A DNA stretch of 64,000 nt, from positions 266,336 through 330,335 of the forward strand of contig CAKSUT010000002.1 of the NCBI GenBank assembly GCA_934502885.1. The letters run 5' to 3'. Both the position numbers and the translations under genes were made by a program. The notes below the pieces were generated by a model. The model did no database searches. It was given only the letters and a program-made list of their open reading frames with translations, and was not told the DNA's origin. Below are positions 52,614-63,772 of this stretch, piece by piece (the first letter of the stretch is position 1; the number at the start of each line of letters is the position of its first letter). Source of the stretch: an uncultured Eubacteriales bacterium. Its GTDB lineage: Bacteria > Bacillota > Clostridia > Oscillospirales > CAG-382.

Positions 52614-55600
52614 TTATTCCTCTTTTTGAGTATAAACTGTAAATATTTTATCGAGTGCGTCGTCAAGTTCGTCTTGCGACTTAAGTTTAATATTGAAGCT
52701 CGGCGATGCCCCGGGCATATATGTCACTCTGCCGCCGAAAAGGGTCAGCATCTTCGCAAACATTTTCCTGTCCGCCGAGGTATGCGGATAAATACGCAGA
52801 TTGTTCGCCTTAAGCTCAACCTTATCAAGTCCTGCGGCACCGGCACGCACACGTATCGACGATATTTTGATAAGCTGTTCGACCGCCTTCGGAGGTGTGC
52901 CGTATCTGTCGCAAAGCTCATCCGCAACATCCGAGACGTCATCGTCGCACGTAATCGAAGCGATTCTCTTGTAGGCGTCGATTCTCGCCGCAGACGATGA
53001 AATATAGCTTTCCGGTATATATGCGCTGACTCCGAGTTCGACTGTGCATTCGGGCGCTTTCTCCGGGAGAAGTCCCTTTTCCTCGAGTACCGCTTCTTCG
53101 AGAAGCTTTATATAGAGGTCGTAACCGACCGCCTCCATATGCCCCGACTGCTCCGCACCCAAAAGGTTCCCGGCGCCTCTTATCTCGAGGTCGCGCATGG
53201 CAATCTTAAAGCCCGAACCGAACTCCGTATACTCGCGTATTGCGTCGAGTCTCTTCTTGGCAATCTCCGAAAGCGCCGTTCCCTTGCTCCAGGTGAGATA
53301 TGCGTAAGCACGGCGGTTTGAACGGCCGACTCTGCCTCTTATCTGATGGAGCTGTGAAAGACCCATATGGTCGGCGTCCTCGATAATAAGCGTGTTGGCA
53401 TTCGGCACATCGACGCCGGTTTCTATAATCGTCGTGCAGACAAGGACGTCTATTTCGCCGTCAACGAGTGCTTTCCATATATCGGAAAGCTCCTCCTCGG
53501 TCATCTTGCCGTGCGCAACGGCGACCTCCGCGTCCGGTACCGCCGACTTTATGTCAGCCGCAACCGACTCTATTCCGTCAATCTTATTTCTGAGGTAGAA
53601 GCACTGACCGCCTCGGCGAAGCTCTTTCCGTATCGCGTCCATGATTATCTCACGGTCATATTCGAGAACGTAGGTCTGAACGGGATATCTGTCCTGCGGT
53701 GCTTCCTCGAGAACCGACATATCGCGTATGCCTGCCATTGCCATGTTGAGCGTTCTCGGTATGGGCGTTGCGGAAAGAGTGAGTACATCAACGCACTTTG
53801 TTAGCTGTTTGAGCTTTTCCTTGTGCGCAACCCCGAAACGCTGTTCCTCGTCAACGACAAGAAGTCCCAAATCCTTGAACTTTACGTCTTTTGAAAGAAG
53901 TCGGTGCGTTCCGACAATGACGTCGAGCGAGCCGTCGGAGAGCTTTTTCAGTATCTCCTTCGTCTGCTTTGCGTTGCGGAAACGCGAAATCATATCGACT
54001 TTTACGGGAAATCCCTGCATACGCGACATGATTGTTCTGAAATGCTGCCACGCGAGAATTGTCGTCGGGACAAGTATCGCCGCCTGTTTTCCCTCGGAAA
54101 CGCATTTGAATATTGCACGCAGAGCGACCTCGGTTTTGCCGAAGCCGACGTCTCCGCAGAGTATTCTGTCCATAGGACAGGTTTTCTCCATGTCGCGCTT
54201 TATCTCCTCGGCCGCCTCAAGCTGACCGTCGGTTTCCTCGTACGGGAACTTTCCCTCAAAGTCCTTCTGCCACTCTCCGTCCGAACCGAACGCATAACCC
54301 GGGAGCTTTGCACGGGAGGCGTAGAGTGCGATAAGCTCCTTCGCCATGTCCTTTGCCGCTTTTTTCACACGCGCCTTTGTCTTTTGCCAATCGGACGAAC
54401 CGAGCTTCGAGAGCTTGACCTGTTCCGCGCCTGCGGCGTACTTTGCGACACGGTCGAGCTGATCCGCCGGGACGTAAACAGTATCTCCGCCGGCGTATGA
54501 AAGGGTGATGTAGTCGCGCGTCTTTCCCTCGGAGGTAAGCGTTCTTATTCCCTCGTAGCGTCCTATACCGTGTACGCTGTGAACGACGTAATCTCCCACC
54601 GCAAGGTCGGCATACGAAAGTATTTTCTTGGCACTTGATTTATGCTTTGACGAATAGCTTGACCGTCTGCGTTTGCGCTCAGCCGCTTCCTCGGTCGTTC
54701 CCTCTGAGAGAACGGCAAGCTTTCCGCGTCTCAATTCAAAGCCCGGAAGAACCGATATGCCGTTTTCAGTACTGCCGGCGATTATATATACGACCTTTGC
54801 CATGAGCTTTCCGAGAGTAAGCTCTTCCGGCGACACAACGACAGGCGTCACTCCCTCATCGGAAAGCTTTTCGGAAAGCTCCTCCGAAAGCACCGCCGCA
54901 CTGTGCGCGCTTCCGGCGAGTATCACCGTTCTGTAGCTGTTCTCGATATATCCTTCGATATCCTCGCAGAGCATATCGATATTGTCGGCGAAAGCTCCGG
55001 TATCTTTCGACACGAAATTAAAGAGTCCCGAGAGCTCGAGTCCCGTATCCGCGGTAAAGGTGTCGCAGATAACAGTCGGATGCTTTGACATTTCGGTTGC
55101 CAAAAGTCCGAAATCCTTTATAAGGTCGGAAGCTCCCGTTACATTTTCTCCGCTCTCCGAAAGCGCAAGCACGCTCTCGCTTATCTGCCAGATTGCGTTC
55201 TTTACCCGCTCCTTTATATTCGGAAGCTCTGCGGCGAAAATGATGCCGTCGGTGTAGTCGAGAAGCGTAGTTCCGCTCTTGCCGATGAGAGAAAGGTACT
55301 TGTCGGTACACGGAAGATTTCCGAGAGAAAGCGCCTCGAGTTCCCCGTGAAGCCTGTCTGCGGTACTCTCGAGATCGGCTTTTTTCAGCACGTCATACGA
55401 CGAAATCTTCGCAAGCTTCTTCTTTTTTATTGCGGCAATTTCGCTTTCGATTTTCGCGCGGATAATATCTGCGTCGCTCTCGCTTATCAAAACCTCTCTC
55501 GTAGGCGTTATATCGAGCGTTCCGACAGATTCCGTGCGCCTTTGGGTCATGATGTCGAAACAGTTTACCGTATCAACCTCGTCGCCGAAGTACTCAATTC

Positions 55601-56243
55601 GTGTCGGCGCGTCCTCAGACGGCACGAAAACATCGACTATATCTCCGCGTCTTGCAAACTGACCTTTCCCTTCGACCGACTCGCACCTTGTATACCCATA
55701 GCACATAAGCTCTAACACAAGCTTTTCCGGAGGAAGCTCGACTCCCGGTGCGATAACGGTTTTGCGTCTTATATCGTCCTTTGTCGGAACAGCGCCGAGC
55801 ACCGCTTCGGGAACGGCAATTATTATTTTTGCTTTGCCGTCGAGCGCCTTTTTGAGCACCGATATTCTCTCGTGTTCAAAATCATGAGAAGCGGCGTTTA
55901 CGTTGTGCAGAACTATGTCTCTCTGCGGAAACACAAATACTCCGTCCGTGAGGACGGAGAGATATTTTTTATATCTGTACGCCGTTTTTTCGTCTGGTGC
56001 AATCAAAAGCGACGTTTTCGTGCTGTCAACTATCCTTTCGTCATGTACGAGCATCGAAAAAAGAAGCGCGCGCAGGGTATCGCAAAGTCCCGTTGCATAG
56101 CAAACACCGGCTCTGTATGCCGCGCCGCCCGTCTTAAACGCCGACAAAGTCTCGGCGAGAGCCTTATATTCAGGCTCCGTTTCGAGCATTTCGGCAAGAA
56201 GCGCGGCAGGCATTTTCGCCGTGTCTTTTTCCGTATTTATCAT
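52614..56243 (-). CDS. mfd: Transcription-repair coupling factor Mfd
   Basis: Removes stalled RNA polymerase and recruits UvrABC. 1209 residues, family size. UvrB-like N-terminal domains, the RNA-polymerase-interacting module (SYADLAVGDYVVHSVHGIG), RecG-like helicase with Walker A GDVGFGKTEVA, Walker B DEEQRFG, and GRVGRSNRRAYAYL, and the C-terminal TRCF domain (VELGVSAYIPESYI). The ATG overlaps the nrnA-like stop by 4 bases (ATGA). Confidence 0.97.
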   Translation of the reverse strand: MINTEKDTAKMPAALLAEMLETEPEYKALAETLSAFKTGGAAYRAGVCYATGLCDTLRALLFSMLVHDERIVDSTKTSLLIAPDEKTAYRYKKYLSVLTDGVFVFPQRDIVLHNVNAASHDFEHERISVLKKALDGKAKIIIAVPEAVLGAVPTKDDIRRKTVIAPGVELPPEKLVLELMCYGYTRCESVEGKGQFARRGDIVDVFVPSEDAPTRIEYFGDEVDTVNCFDIMTQRRTESVGTLDITPTREVLISESDADIIRAKIESEIAAIKKKKLAKISSYDVLKKADLESTADRLHGELEALSLGNLPCTDKYLSLIGKSGTTLLDYTDGIIFAAELPNIKERVKNAIWQISESVLALSESGENVTGASDLIKDFGLLATEMSKHPTVICDTFTADTGLELSGLFNFVSKDTGAFADNIDMLCEDIEGYIENSYRTVILAGSAHSAAVLSEELSEKLSDEGVTPVVVSPEELTLGKLMAKVVYIIAGSTENGISVLPGFELRRGKLAVLSEGTTEEAAERKRRRSSYSSKHKSSAKKILSYADLAVGDYVVHSVHGIGRYEGIRTLTSEGKTRDYITLSYAGGDTVYVPADQLDRVAKYAAGAEQVKLSKLGSSDWQKTKARVKKAAKDMAKELIALYASRAKLPGYAFGSDGEWQKDFEGKFPYEETDGQLEAAEEIKRDMEKTCPMDRILCGDVGFGKTEVALRAIFKCVSEGKQAAILVPTTILAWQHFRTIMSRMQGFPVKVDMISRFRNAKQTKEILKKLSDGSLDVIVGTHRLLSKDVKFKDLGLLVVDEEQRFGVAHKEKLKQLTKCVDVLTLSATPIPRTLNMAMAGIRDMSVLEEAPQDRYPVQTYVLEYDREIIMDAIRKELRRGGQCFYLRNKIDGIESVAADIKSAVPDAEVAVAHGKMTEEELSDIWKALVDGEIDVLVCTTIIETGVDVPNANTLIIEDADHMGLSQLHQIRGRVGRSNRRAYAYLTWSKGTALSEIAKKRLDAIREYTEFGSGFKIAMRDLEIRGAGNLLGAEQSGHMEAVGYDLYIKLLEEAVLEEKGLLPEKAPECTVELGVSAYIPESYISSSAARIDAYKRIASITCDDDVSDVADELCDRYGTPPKAVEQLIKISSIRVRAGAAGLDKVELKANNLRIYPHTSADRKMFAKMLTLFGGRVTYMPGASPSFNIKLKSQDELDDALDKIFTVYTQKEE

Positions 56244-57256
56244 TGTTCACCTCTCGATATTGCCGCCGAAACCGCCTCGACAACCGTCTTTATTGCGTCT
56301 TCGGCGTTTGCGTCAATAAGGCATCCGGCGGCTTTGACATGTCCGCCGCCTCCGAATTTTGCGCATATTTCGGCAACGTCAAGATTGCTCTTTGACCTCA
56401 GCGACACTTTTGCTTTCCCGTCCTTCGTTTCTCTCACAAAAACTGCGGCGGAAATTCCGGCAAGCTCTCTCACAAGTCCTATCGCTCCGTCTACGTCATT
56501 ATCGTTGATTCCCAGCTCATCGATTTCGGAGTGCGTCACAAACGAAACTGCCGCAAGCCCTCCGCAAAACAGGCGTGTATTGGCTATAACTCTTCCGCAA
56601 AACCTGTAGTTCTCCGGGGATCTGCTCTCAAACAAATCCTCGGAAATCGCCGTCGTGTCCGCTCCGCAGCGCTTGAGAAAAGCCGCCGCCTCAAAGGTTT
56701 TTTCGGTTGTGTTGGAATATCTGAAAGAGCCGCTGTCCGAAATAATAGCACAGAAAAGCGCGTCGGCAAGCGGCTTATCTATCACGCTCTTTCCGCTTAT
56801 TTTCTCAATCTCACGCGCTATGTCGAGTACAACTTCTCCTGCCGCAGACGCCGACGTAACAACAAGCTTGCAGTCCGCTTCAAGGGTGTTTACGGCATGG
56901 TGATCTATACAAAGGTCAATGGAACCGGCGTATTTTTCGGTTATCTTCCCCATTATTTCGGCCGCCGCAAGATCGGTGCTCACGACATATGACGGGACAA
57001 AGCCGTCATCAATGTCCTTGCCGAAAAATGCTCTTTCCGCAAAGTTTTCGTCGGCGACAAGGCTGTACTTCACATTAAGCTCGTCACTGCACAAAAGGCG
57101 TGTGTTCTTGCCGAGGCGTGTAAGCATTCCAAGAAGTGCAAATCCGCTTCCGACAGCGTCGCCGTCAGGCTTTGCGTGGATAAGAATCAGTATATTATCG
57201 TTTTCGAGAAGGAGTCTTGCCGCCTCATTTGCGGTCACCTTTTTATTCTTGCGCAT
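56240..57256 (-). CDS. DHH/DHHA1 nanoRNase/pAp phosphatase (NrnA-like)
   Basis: Degrades short RNA oligomers and 3'-phosphoadenosine phosphate. 338 residues from ATG 57256, with GCGGAGG seven bases ahead. DHH motifs: HAKPDGDAVGSGFAL, STDLAA, IDHHAVN and ISDSGSFRYSN. DHHA1 motif near the end: FGGGGHVKAAG. Overlaps mfd by 4 bases, consistent with one transcript from the HAD gene through mfd. Confidence 0.92.
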   Translation of the reverse strand: MRKNKKVTANEAARLLLENDNILILIHAKPDGDAVGSGFALLGMLTRLGKNTRLLCSDELNVKYSLVADENFAERAFFGKDIDDGFVPSYVVSTDLAAAEIMGKITEKYAGSIDLCIDHHAVNTLEADCKLVVTSASAAGEVVLDIAREIEKISGKSVIDKPLADALFCAIISDSGSFRYSNTTEKTFEAAAFLKRCGADTTAISEDLFESRSPENYRFCGRVIANTRLFCGGLAAVSFVTHSEIDELGINDNDVDGAIGLVRELAGISAAVFVRETKDGKAKVSLRSKSNLDVAEICAKFGGGGHVKAAGCLIDANAEDAIKTVVEAVSAAISRGEQ

Positions 57257-57276
57257 ATTGCATCCTCCGCTTAATG

Positions 57277-57945
57277 TCATTTTATGCCGTGTGCCTTGCA
57301 GAAACAGTCGAGATTGTCGTAATACTCGTCCGCCGCCGCTTTGATTTTATCCTTGTCGTTCTTGCTGTATTCGTCGTAAACGCCGACGGTGTATATCCCC
57401 ATCGACTTCGCCGTTTCAATACTGTAGAGTGCGTCCTCAAAAAGTATCGCCTCTTTTACCGACTCCGCACCAAGCTCACGAAGCGCCGTCTCAAAGCCGA
57501 GCGTGTGTACCTTGCTGAGTTCGGGCCTGTCGCAGGTGAAGATGAGATCAAAATGCGCGTCAAGCTTTGAGGCTTTCAGCGCGTCGTCAACCATAACGCG
57601 CGGCGTTGCAGTGAATAAGCAGGTTTTGACTCCGCAGCCGTTATAATAACGGATAAGCTTCTCCGCACCGGGCTTTACGGGACACCCTCTTCTGTAACCG
57701 TTATGCGTATTCTCTCTTATTGTTTCGATGATCTCGTCGTCGGGCGTGTTGTCGTCGGTGTAACGCGTTTTGTAAAGTGCAACTCCCGCTCTTGTCGAGC
57801 GGTTTATTATCTCGGCGGAAAAATCGGCGTCGTGCTTTATGCACCCGTATCTGTCTCTTATATACTCCAGAAGTCCCTCACGCCAAAGCGACATTGAATC
57901 AAGAAGCGTGCCGTCCATATCGAAAAGCGCATATTTAAAGTTCAC
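57277..57945 (-). CDS. HAD-superfamily phosphatase (PGMB/Gph-like)
   Basis: 222 residues. Motif I FDMDGTLLDS with nucleophile Asp9 and Asp11, motif II FTATP, motif III Lys near residue 145 and motif IV LFEDALYSI. The alpha-helical cap inserted after motif I is typical of phosphoglycolate phosphatase and beta-phosphoglucomutase relatives. Substrate not readable. 15 bases after the GNAT gene. Confidence 0.88.
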   Translation of the reverse strand: MNFKYALFDMDGTLLDSMSLWREGLLEYIRDRYGCIKHDADFSAEIINRSTRAGVALYKTRYTDDNTPDDEIIETIRENTHNGYRRGCPVKPGAEKLIRYYNGCGVKTCLFTATPRVMVDDALKASKLDAHFDLIFTCDRPELSKVHTLGFETALRELGAESVKEAILFEDALYSIETAKSMGIYTVGVYDEYSKNDKDKIKAAADEYYDNLDCFCKAHGIK

Positions 57946-57960
57946 GTCGGTTCTCCAATC

Positions 57961-58488
57961 TCAGATTTTCGCCGTTATCGGCTTCGGTGCGTCGGGCGGG
58001 CAGAGTCTTTTTTCGTACCAGTAAACGTCGAGCCATTTCCCATTCTTATAGCCGCTCTTCGTGAGCTTGCCGGCAAGAGTGTAGCCGAGCTTTTCGTGGA
58101 AACGGACACTCACCTCATTATCGCCCGTGATTATGGCGTAGAGGTTGTGGTAGCCCATTTTGCGAAGATCCTCTTCGACCGCCGCCTCAAGAAGCTTTCC
58201 CACGCCGTGACCTCTGTACTCCGTGTCCATGTACACCGAAAAATCCGCGTCCCATGCGTAAGCCGCTCTCTCAAAGGCTCTCGACGCGTAGGCGTATCCG
58301 ACAATGCGTCCCTCGTCCTCCGCAACGTAATACGGAAATTCGTCCGCTATAGACTTAAACCTCGCGGTAAATTCCTCAAGCGTCGGAACTGTGTACTCAA
58401 AGGTAATCGTGGTGTTCAGTATGTACGGCGCGTATATTTCGAGTATTCTTTCGACGTCCGCGGCATTTGCTTTTCTGAGTGCCGGCAT
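57961..58488 (-). CDS. GNAT N-acetyltransferase (phosphinothricin/methionine-sulfoximine acetyltransferase-like)
   Basis: 175 residues from ATG 58488 (AAAGGAG eight bases upstream). Begins like the PAT group (LRKANAADVERILEIYAPYI, TFEYTVPTLEEF) and has the acetyl-CoA loop YRGHGVGKLLE. Acts on a small amine; the natural substrate in this group is usually an amino-acid analogue. First gene of the minus-strand run to mfd. Confidence 0.87.
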   Translation of the reverse strand: MPALRKANAADVERILEIYAPYILNTTITFEYTVPTLEEFTARFKSIADEFPYYVAEDEGRIVGYAYASRAFERAAYAWDADFSVYMDTEYRGHGVGKLLEAAVEEDLRKMGYHNLYAIITGDNEVSVRFHEKLGYTLAGKLTKSGYKNGKWLDVYWYEKRLCPPDAPKPITAKI

Positions 58489-58533
58489 ATGCTTCACTCC
58501 TTTAAGACTCATTGTTCGGTCGGTTAAGAGTAT

Positions 58534-58562
58534 ATTATAACACGCACATATTTCCCATTAAA
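58534..58562 (-). promoter_or_regulatory. Probable sigma-A promoter for the GNAT-to-mfd run
   Basis: Minus strand TTTAAT, 17-base spacer, perfect TATAAT. A fourth exact TTTTGCAAAA lies just beyond at 58580-58589. Confidence 0.6.
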
Positions 58563-58682
58563 CCGACTTTTTTGAATTTTTTTGCAAAACCTCGAAAAAT
58601 AAAAAGTATTTCACCGCATTTTGTCGTATTTATATTACGTAAGAGTATTAACCGCCATGCGGAAAAGACGGGAGGAAGGAAC

Positions 58683-59714
58683 ATGAGCAAAGAATCGCCG
58701 GCAGGTCTTGAGTGGCTTTACGAAAGAGAGCGGATGACACTCTGCAAATACGCGACCTTTTCCGAAAAGAGCGGCGCGAGATTAAGTCCGATTTCGGAAT
58801 GCGACTTCCGTCTTCCCTTTCAGCGTGACAGGGACAGAATCATTCACTCAAAGTCTTTTCGCCGCCTCATGCATAAGACGCAGTGCTTTCTGTCCCCGGA
58901 GGGCGACCACTACCGCACACGCCTGACGCACACTCTCGAGGTAACGCAGATTGCACGCACGATTGCAAGAGCCCTGCGTCTGAACGAGGATCTCACCGAA
59001 GCGTGCGCACTGGGTCACGACCTCGGTCACACCCCTTTCGGTCACGCCGGAGAGAGAGTACTCAACAGGCTGTATTCCGGCGGCTTTGCGCACAACGAGC
59101 AGAGTCTCAGAACCGTCGAGCTTCTCGAAAACGGCGGCAGAGGTCTTAACCTTACAGAGGAGGTTCGGGACGGAATCGTCTGCCACACGGGCAACGTCGA
59201 AGCGGCGACTCTCGAGGGACGGATAATCAAGTTTGCCGACAGAATCGCCTACATAAATCATGATATCGATGATGCCGTGAGAGGCGGCGTTCTCTCGGAG
59301 GACGATGTACCTCACGAGCTTACCGAGGTTCTCGGAGACAGTCACGGCAAGCGCATCGACACCATGGTCAAGAGCGTAATCGAGGCGTCGCAGAAAAGCT
59401 TCGACAACGGCGTCGGAATGATACTTATGGACAGCGACAAGGACGCCGCAATGAACGGTCTGCGAAGCTTCATGTTCAAGGAGGTATACTTCAACCCAAA
59501 GGCGAAGAGCGAGGAAAGCAAAGCCTGCGTGATGATTGAAGAGCTTTACGGTTACTTTGTCAAAAATCCCGACAAAATGCCGGAGGAGCGCAAGAAATAT
59601 CTGACGACAACCCCGGTCGAACGGGTGGTGTGCGATTATATCGCCGGTATGACCGACAGATACGCCATTTCGGTTTTCACAAGCATTTTCGTTCCCAAAA
59701 CGTGGGGACTTTAA
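58683..59714 (+). CDS. Deoxyguanosinetriphosphate triphosphohydrolase-like protein
   Basis: 343 residues from ATG 58683 (GGGAGGAAGG just before). HD-domain nucleotide hydrolase: RDRDRIIHSKSFRRLMHKTQ, RTRLTHTLEVTQ (metal His), and GHDLGHTPFGHAGE (HD motif). Members cleave dNTPs to nucleosides and triphosphate. It precedes dnaG and rpoD, as is usual in clostridia. Confidence 0.92.
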   Translation: MSKESPAGLEWLYERERMTLCKYATFSEKSGARLSPISECDFRLPFQRDRDRIIHSKSFRRLMHKTQCFLSPEGDHYRTRLTHTLEVTQIARTIARALRLNEDLTEACALGHDLGHTPFGHAGERVLNRLYSGGFAHNEQSLRTVELLENGGRGLNLTEEVRDGIVCHTGNVEAATLEGRIIKFADRIAYINHDIDDAVRGGVLSEDDVPHELTEVLGDSHGKRIDTMVKSVIEASQKSFDNGVGMILMDSDKDAAMNGLRSFMFKEVYFNPKAKSEESKACVMIEELYGYFVKNPDKMPEERKKYLTTTPVERVVCDYIAGMTDRYAISVFTSIFVPKTWGL

Positions 59715-59737
59715 GCTTTACGGAGTGAGATAGATAA

Positions 59738-61549
59738 ATGCCTTTTCCCAAAAGTTTTATAGAAGAAATACGGTACAAAAACAATATAGCGGACGTCATA
59801 GGACGTTACGTTGCGCTCAAGCGTTCCGGGAGCAACCTCCACGGGCTTTGTCCGTTCCACAGCGAAAAAACTCCGTCGTTTACGGTGTACGGAGACCACT
59901 ATCACTGCTTCGGCTGCGGCGCAAGCGGCGACATAATTACGTTCGTAATGCAGACCGAGGGTATGACCTACCCCGACGCCGTGAGAAGCCTTGCCGACAG
60001 AGCCGGTATCCCCATACCTCCCGAGAGCGGAGAGATACAGGCGTTCTCCGCAAAGAAGCCGGTGCTTTCACGTGAGCGTGCGTTTGCTCTCAACACGGCG
60101 GCGGCGAAAATTTTCCACGCAAATCTTTATCTTCCCGAAGCCGCCGAAGCACGTGCATACTTTGAAAAACGTGAGCTTGACCGTGCGACAATACGCCGTT
60201 TCGGCCTCGGATATGCGCTTAATTCTTTCGACGATCTTCTGAAAAAACTGCGTGCGCAGGGTTTTCGCGACGACGAAATAAAGGAATGCTCTCTCTGCGG
60301 AATCTCGCAAAACGGAAGATACTACGACTATTTCAGAAACAGGGTTATGTTTCCGATAATCGACATTGACGGCAAGGTGGTTGCTTTCGGAGGGAGAGTC
60401 ATGGACGACTCGAAGCCGAAGTATCTCAACTCGTCCGACACGCCGGTATTCAAAAAGAGCCGGACGCTGTTTGCGCTTAACTTTGCGATGAAAGCGGCTC
60501 TCGGCGACACCGACGGCAAAACCGGTGCCGGAAAGCTCATAATGTGCGAGGGTTATATGGACGTGATATCGCTCCACAAAGCAGGCTTCGGCGGCGCCGT
60601 CGCCACGCTCGGAACAGCCGTCACTCCCGAACACGCACGCAGGATTTCACGGTACGCAAAGACGGTATATCTTGCATACGACTCGGACGGCGCAGGAAAA
60701 AATGCGACCAACAAAGCAATAAAGCTTCTTGAAGAAGCCGGAATCGAAGCGAAAGCCATAAAGATAACCGGCGCGAAGGACCCGGACGAATTCATAAAGA
60801 AATACGGCAATGCGGCTTTCTCGAAGCTTCTCACGGGTGCTGTCGGGCAAACCGACTACGCTCTCGGCGAGATACTCGGAAGATACGACCTCGACGATCC
60901 CGACGACAAGGTAAAGGCAATCGCGGAAGCTTCCGCGATGCTTGCCAAGGTCTACCCTCTCTACAAGCGCGAGATTTATACCTCAAGGCTTGCGGAAATA
61001 ACCGGAGTGTCACGCGAAAATATAGAACGCGAAACGGCGCGCTGCGAAAGGACAAACAGAAAAGACGAGAACAAACAGCAGACCGCTGACGCACTGAAAG
61101 CGGCAAATCACTACAACGACACTGTAAATCCCGATGCATCAAAAAATCCGAAGAGTGCGGCAATCGAGGAAAATCTTCTCGGAATACTGCTGCTGCATAC
61201 GGAGCTTCTGCCGTCGGACGAAGTTCTTTCAAAGGACGATTTTGTCACGGAATTCAACCGTCGTGTGTTTGAAAAAATCCGTGATCTTTGCGCCGAGGGC
61301 GACTTCGACATAGGCGCGATGAACGAATACTTCACGGGCGATGAGGCGTCGAGAATTTTCCGCATGAGAGAAGCGCGGTCAGAGCTTTCGTCAAACGGAA
61401 AAGCGGCACTCGACGAGCAGATAAAAGCGTTGAAAGCGGAAAAAGAAGCCATGAGTCTGAAAACGCTCTCCTACGACGAACGTCTTGAAGCGATACGCAA
61501 AAAAAAGCTTTCGCAAAAGCAAAACGTCACAGGAAACGGCGGTACATAA
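59738..61549 (+). CDS. dnaG: DNA primase
   Basis: Makes RNA primers for replication. 603 residues. CHC2 zinc ribbon with Cys38, His41, Cys57, Cys60 (CPFH ... CFGC), catalytic core, Toprim motifs MCEGYMDVI and [11 protein letters not shown], and a C-terminal DnaB-binding region. ATG at 59738 is 23 bases after dgt. Confidence 0.97.
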   Translation: MPFPKSFIEEIRYKNNIADVIGRYVALKRSGSNLHGLCPFHSEKTPSFTVYGDHYHCFGCGASGDIITFVMQTEGMTYPDAVRSLADRAGIPIPPESGEIQAFSAKKPVLSRERAFALNTAAAKIFHANLYLPEAAEARAYFEKRELDRATIRRFGLGYALNSFDDLLKKLRAQGFRDDEIKECSLCGISQNGRYYDYFRNRVMFPIIDIDGKVVAFGGRVMDDSKPKYLNSSDTPVFKKSRTLFALNFAMKAALGDTDGKTGAGKLIMCEGYMDVISLHKAGFGGAVATLGTAVTPEHARRISRYAKTVYLAYDSDGAGKNATNKAIKLLEEAGIEAKAIKITGAKDPDEFIKKYGNAAFSKLLTGAVGQTDYALGEILGRYDLDDPDDKVKAIAEASAMLAKVYPLYKREIYTSRLAEITGVSRENIERETARCERTNRKDENKQQTADALKAANHYNDTVNPDASKNPKSAAIEENLLGILLLHTELLPSDEVLSKDDFVTEFNRRVFEKIRDLCAEGDFDIGAMNEYFTGDEASRIFRMREARSELSSNGKAALDEQIKALKAEKEAMSLKTLSYDERLEAIRKKKLSQKQNVTGNGGT

Positions 61550-61679
61550 TACCGCAATAATTCAAGCTCCGCAGGGAAAATTAATTCAAGACAGTACACA
61601 AAGCGTTAAGCGTATAAAACGCCCGAAACGAAAGGTAATTCAACTACATACATACCTTGGGCAGGAAAGGAAAAAGCAT

Positions 61680-63029
61680 ATGGCAAAGAAAAAGAACGTA
61701 AACGAAGAAGCGGCGGTCGAAACCGAAGTAAAAGAGGCGGTCACCGAAACTGCGGCAAAGACCGAAAGCAAAAAGGATGCCGAAAAGAAAGCTCTCGAGG
61801 AGCTTGAGGAAATACTTGTCGAGTCGAACGACGAAGAGGAAGACGGTCTTGACGAGTCGGACACCGACAGCGAAGAGGAATCCGACGCAAAGGAAAAGAA
61901 GGACGCTCACGCAAAGTCGAAGTCCAAGGGTATTGAGGGCGTCGAGAGACGTGAGCTGAAAGAGCTTATCGAGCGAGGCAAGGCAAAGGGAAAGCTCACG
62001 AGCAACGAGATTTTCGAGGTAATCGAGGGCAGAGACATTGACGTCGAGCAGATGGAAAAGCTCTACGAGGTTCTCGAACGTCTCGGTATCGAAGTCACCG
62101 ACTACATGGACGACATCCCCACAAAGCTTGAGGACATAGAAGATCTCGAGATATACGACAACAACGAAAGCATTGACAACATCCTCTCTCAGGACGGCGT
62201 CGTAATGGACGACCCGGTGAGAATGTACCTTAAAGAAATAGGGAAGGTTGAGCTTCTCGACACCGACACCGAAATAAAGCTTGCGGAGAGAATGGCGGCA
62301 GGCGACGAAGAGGCGAAGAATATTCTCGTTGAGAGCAACCTCCGTCTTGTCGTAAGCATTGCGAAGAGATACGTCGGAAGAGGCATGTTCTTCCTCGATC
62401 TTATCCAGGAGGGCAATCTCGGTCTTATGAAGGCGGTCGAAAAGTTCGACTACAAAAAGGGTTACAAGTTCTCGACTTATGCGACATGGTGGATACGTCA
62501 GGCAATAACAAGAGCCATTGCCGACCAGGCGAGAACCATTCGTATACCGGTTCACATGGTTGAGACGATAAACAAGGTGCTTCGTGTATCGCGTCAGCTT
62601 CTCCAGGAGCTCGGTCACGAGGCAAGCACTGAGGAAATTGCGGCAAGCATGAATATGACGGTTGAAAAGGTACGTGAGATAATGAAGCTTGCGCAAGAGC
62701 CTGTTTCCCTCGAAACGCCCATAGGTGAAGAGGAGGACAGCCATCTCGGCGACTTCATCCCCGACGACGACGCTCCGGCACCCGCAGAGGCAGCTTCGTA
62801 CACACTTCTCAGGGAACAGCTCTGCGAGGTTCTTCACACGCTCACTCCGCGTGAGGAGCAGGTACTCAGACTGAGATTCGGTCTCGAGGACGGTCACACA
62901 CGCACGCTCGAGGAAGTAGGCGAGGTATTCGACATTACCCGTGAGAGAATACGTCAGATCGAGGCAAAGGCACTCAGAAAGCTTCGTCATCCGAGCCGTT
63001 CCAAGAGACTCAAGGATTTCCTCGACTGA
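61680..63029 (+). CDS. rpoD: Primary sigma factor RpoD (sigma A)
   Basis: 449 residues from ATG 61680 (AGGAAAGG upstream); an in-frame extension back to 61485 overlaps dnaG. The N terminus (about 1-85) is a low-complexity Lys/Glu/Asp stretch, then region 1.1-like helices, region 2 ([19 protein letters not shown] and [13 protein letters not shown], promoter -10 recognition), region 3 and region 4.2 ([20 protein letters not shown], -35 recognition). The protein fits the TTGACT-17-TATAAT promoters read elsewhere in the window. 130 bases separate it from dnaG. Confidence 0.97.
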   Translation: MAKKKNVNEEAAVETEVKEAVTETAAKTESKKDAEKKALEELEEILVESNDEEEDGLDESDTDSEEESDAKEKKDAHAKSKSKGIEGVERRELKELIERGKAKGKLTSNEIFEVIEGRDIDVEQMEKLYEVLERLGIEVTDYMDDIPTKLEDIEDLEIYDNNESIDNILSQDGVVMDDPVRMYLKEIGKVELLDTDTEIKLAERMAAGDEEAKNILVESNLRLVVSIAKRYVGRGMFFLDLIQEGNLGLMKAVEKFDYKKGYKFSTYATWWIRQAITRAIADQARTIRIPVHMVETINKVLRVSRQLLQELGHEASTEEIAASMNMTVEKVREIMKLAQEPVSLETPIGEEEDSHLGDFIPDDDAPAPAEAASYTLLREQLCEVLHTLTPREEQVLRLRFGLEDGHTRTLEEVGEVFDITRERIRQIEAKALRKLRHPSRSKRLKDFLD

Positions 63030-63079
63030 TACGGCTTTTGCGGCAGAATGCACCGTCAATTAAGAAAGGACAAAACATC

Positions 63080-63772
63080 ATGACAAAGACCGCCATAGGC
63101 ATTATAGGCGCAATGGAAAGCGAAGTGCAGGCATTTCGCAGGAAATTCGCGGCAGAAGAGACCGAATTTCACGGCATTTACCATGCTGAGGCAAACGGAA
63201 AGGACCTCTACATCGCGCAGAGCGGAATCGGCAAGGTAAATGCGGCGATAACAGCGCAGAAGCTTGTGGACTTATTCAAGGTTCATATTCTCATAAATTC
63301 CGGAGTTGCCGGCTGCATCTCGAAGGAGCTTTCGACCTGCGACGCGGTTATTGCGAACACGCTGTGCTATCACGATTTCGATCCGCTCGAAATACTCGAG
63401 GAAAACTTTCCGTACACCTCGCGTTTCAGAGCCGACGGCAGACTTACGTCGCTTGCGCTCAAGGCGTGCGACAGACTTTCCGACGGCGGCAAGCTTTTCA
63501 AGTACATGGAGGGCGTTATCGTGTCGGGTGACTGCTTCGTAAACGACAGCGGTGTTGTCGAGCGTTTGCGCAAGGACTTCGGCGCACTGTGTACCGAAAT
63601 GGAGGGTGCGGCAATAGCGCACGTTGCGACCGCAAACCGAATTCCGTTTGCGGTAATAAGGACAATGTCCGACTTCGCGGACGAAAATGCGGATATTTCT
63701 TTCGACAGCCTCGAAAAAATAGCGGCGGCACGTGCCTCGGAAATAGTTTCGGACATGATAGAAAATCTGTGA
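63080..63772 (+). CDS. mtnN: 5'-methylthioadenosine/S-adenosylhomocysteine nucleosidase
   Basis: Cleaves adenine from MTA and SAH, by-products of SAM use. 230 residues from ATG 63080 (AGAAAGGA ahead). IGIIGAMESEV near the start with the conserved Glu, CTEMEGAAIAHVA for the substrate Glu, and RTMSDFAD with the catalytic Asp. Fits the radical SAM and methyltransferase genes in the window. Confidence 0.94.
   Translation: MTKTAIGIIGAMESEVQAFRRKFAAEETEFHGIYHAEANGKDLYIAQSGIGKVNAAITAQKLVDLFKVHILINSGVAGCISKELSTCDAVIANTLCYHDFDPLEILEENFPYTSRFRADGRLTSLALKACDRLSDGGKLFKYMEGVIVSGDCFVNDSGVVERLRKDFGALCTEMEGAAIAHVATANRIPFAVIRTMSDFADENADISFDSLEKIAAARASEIVSDMIENL

Noticed and set aside
61644..63059. 471-codon frame antisense to rpoD
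   Set aside because: Complete shadow of rpoD; no ribosome binding site and no recognisable domain.
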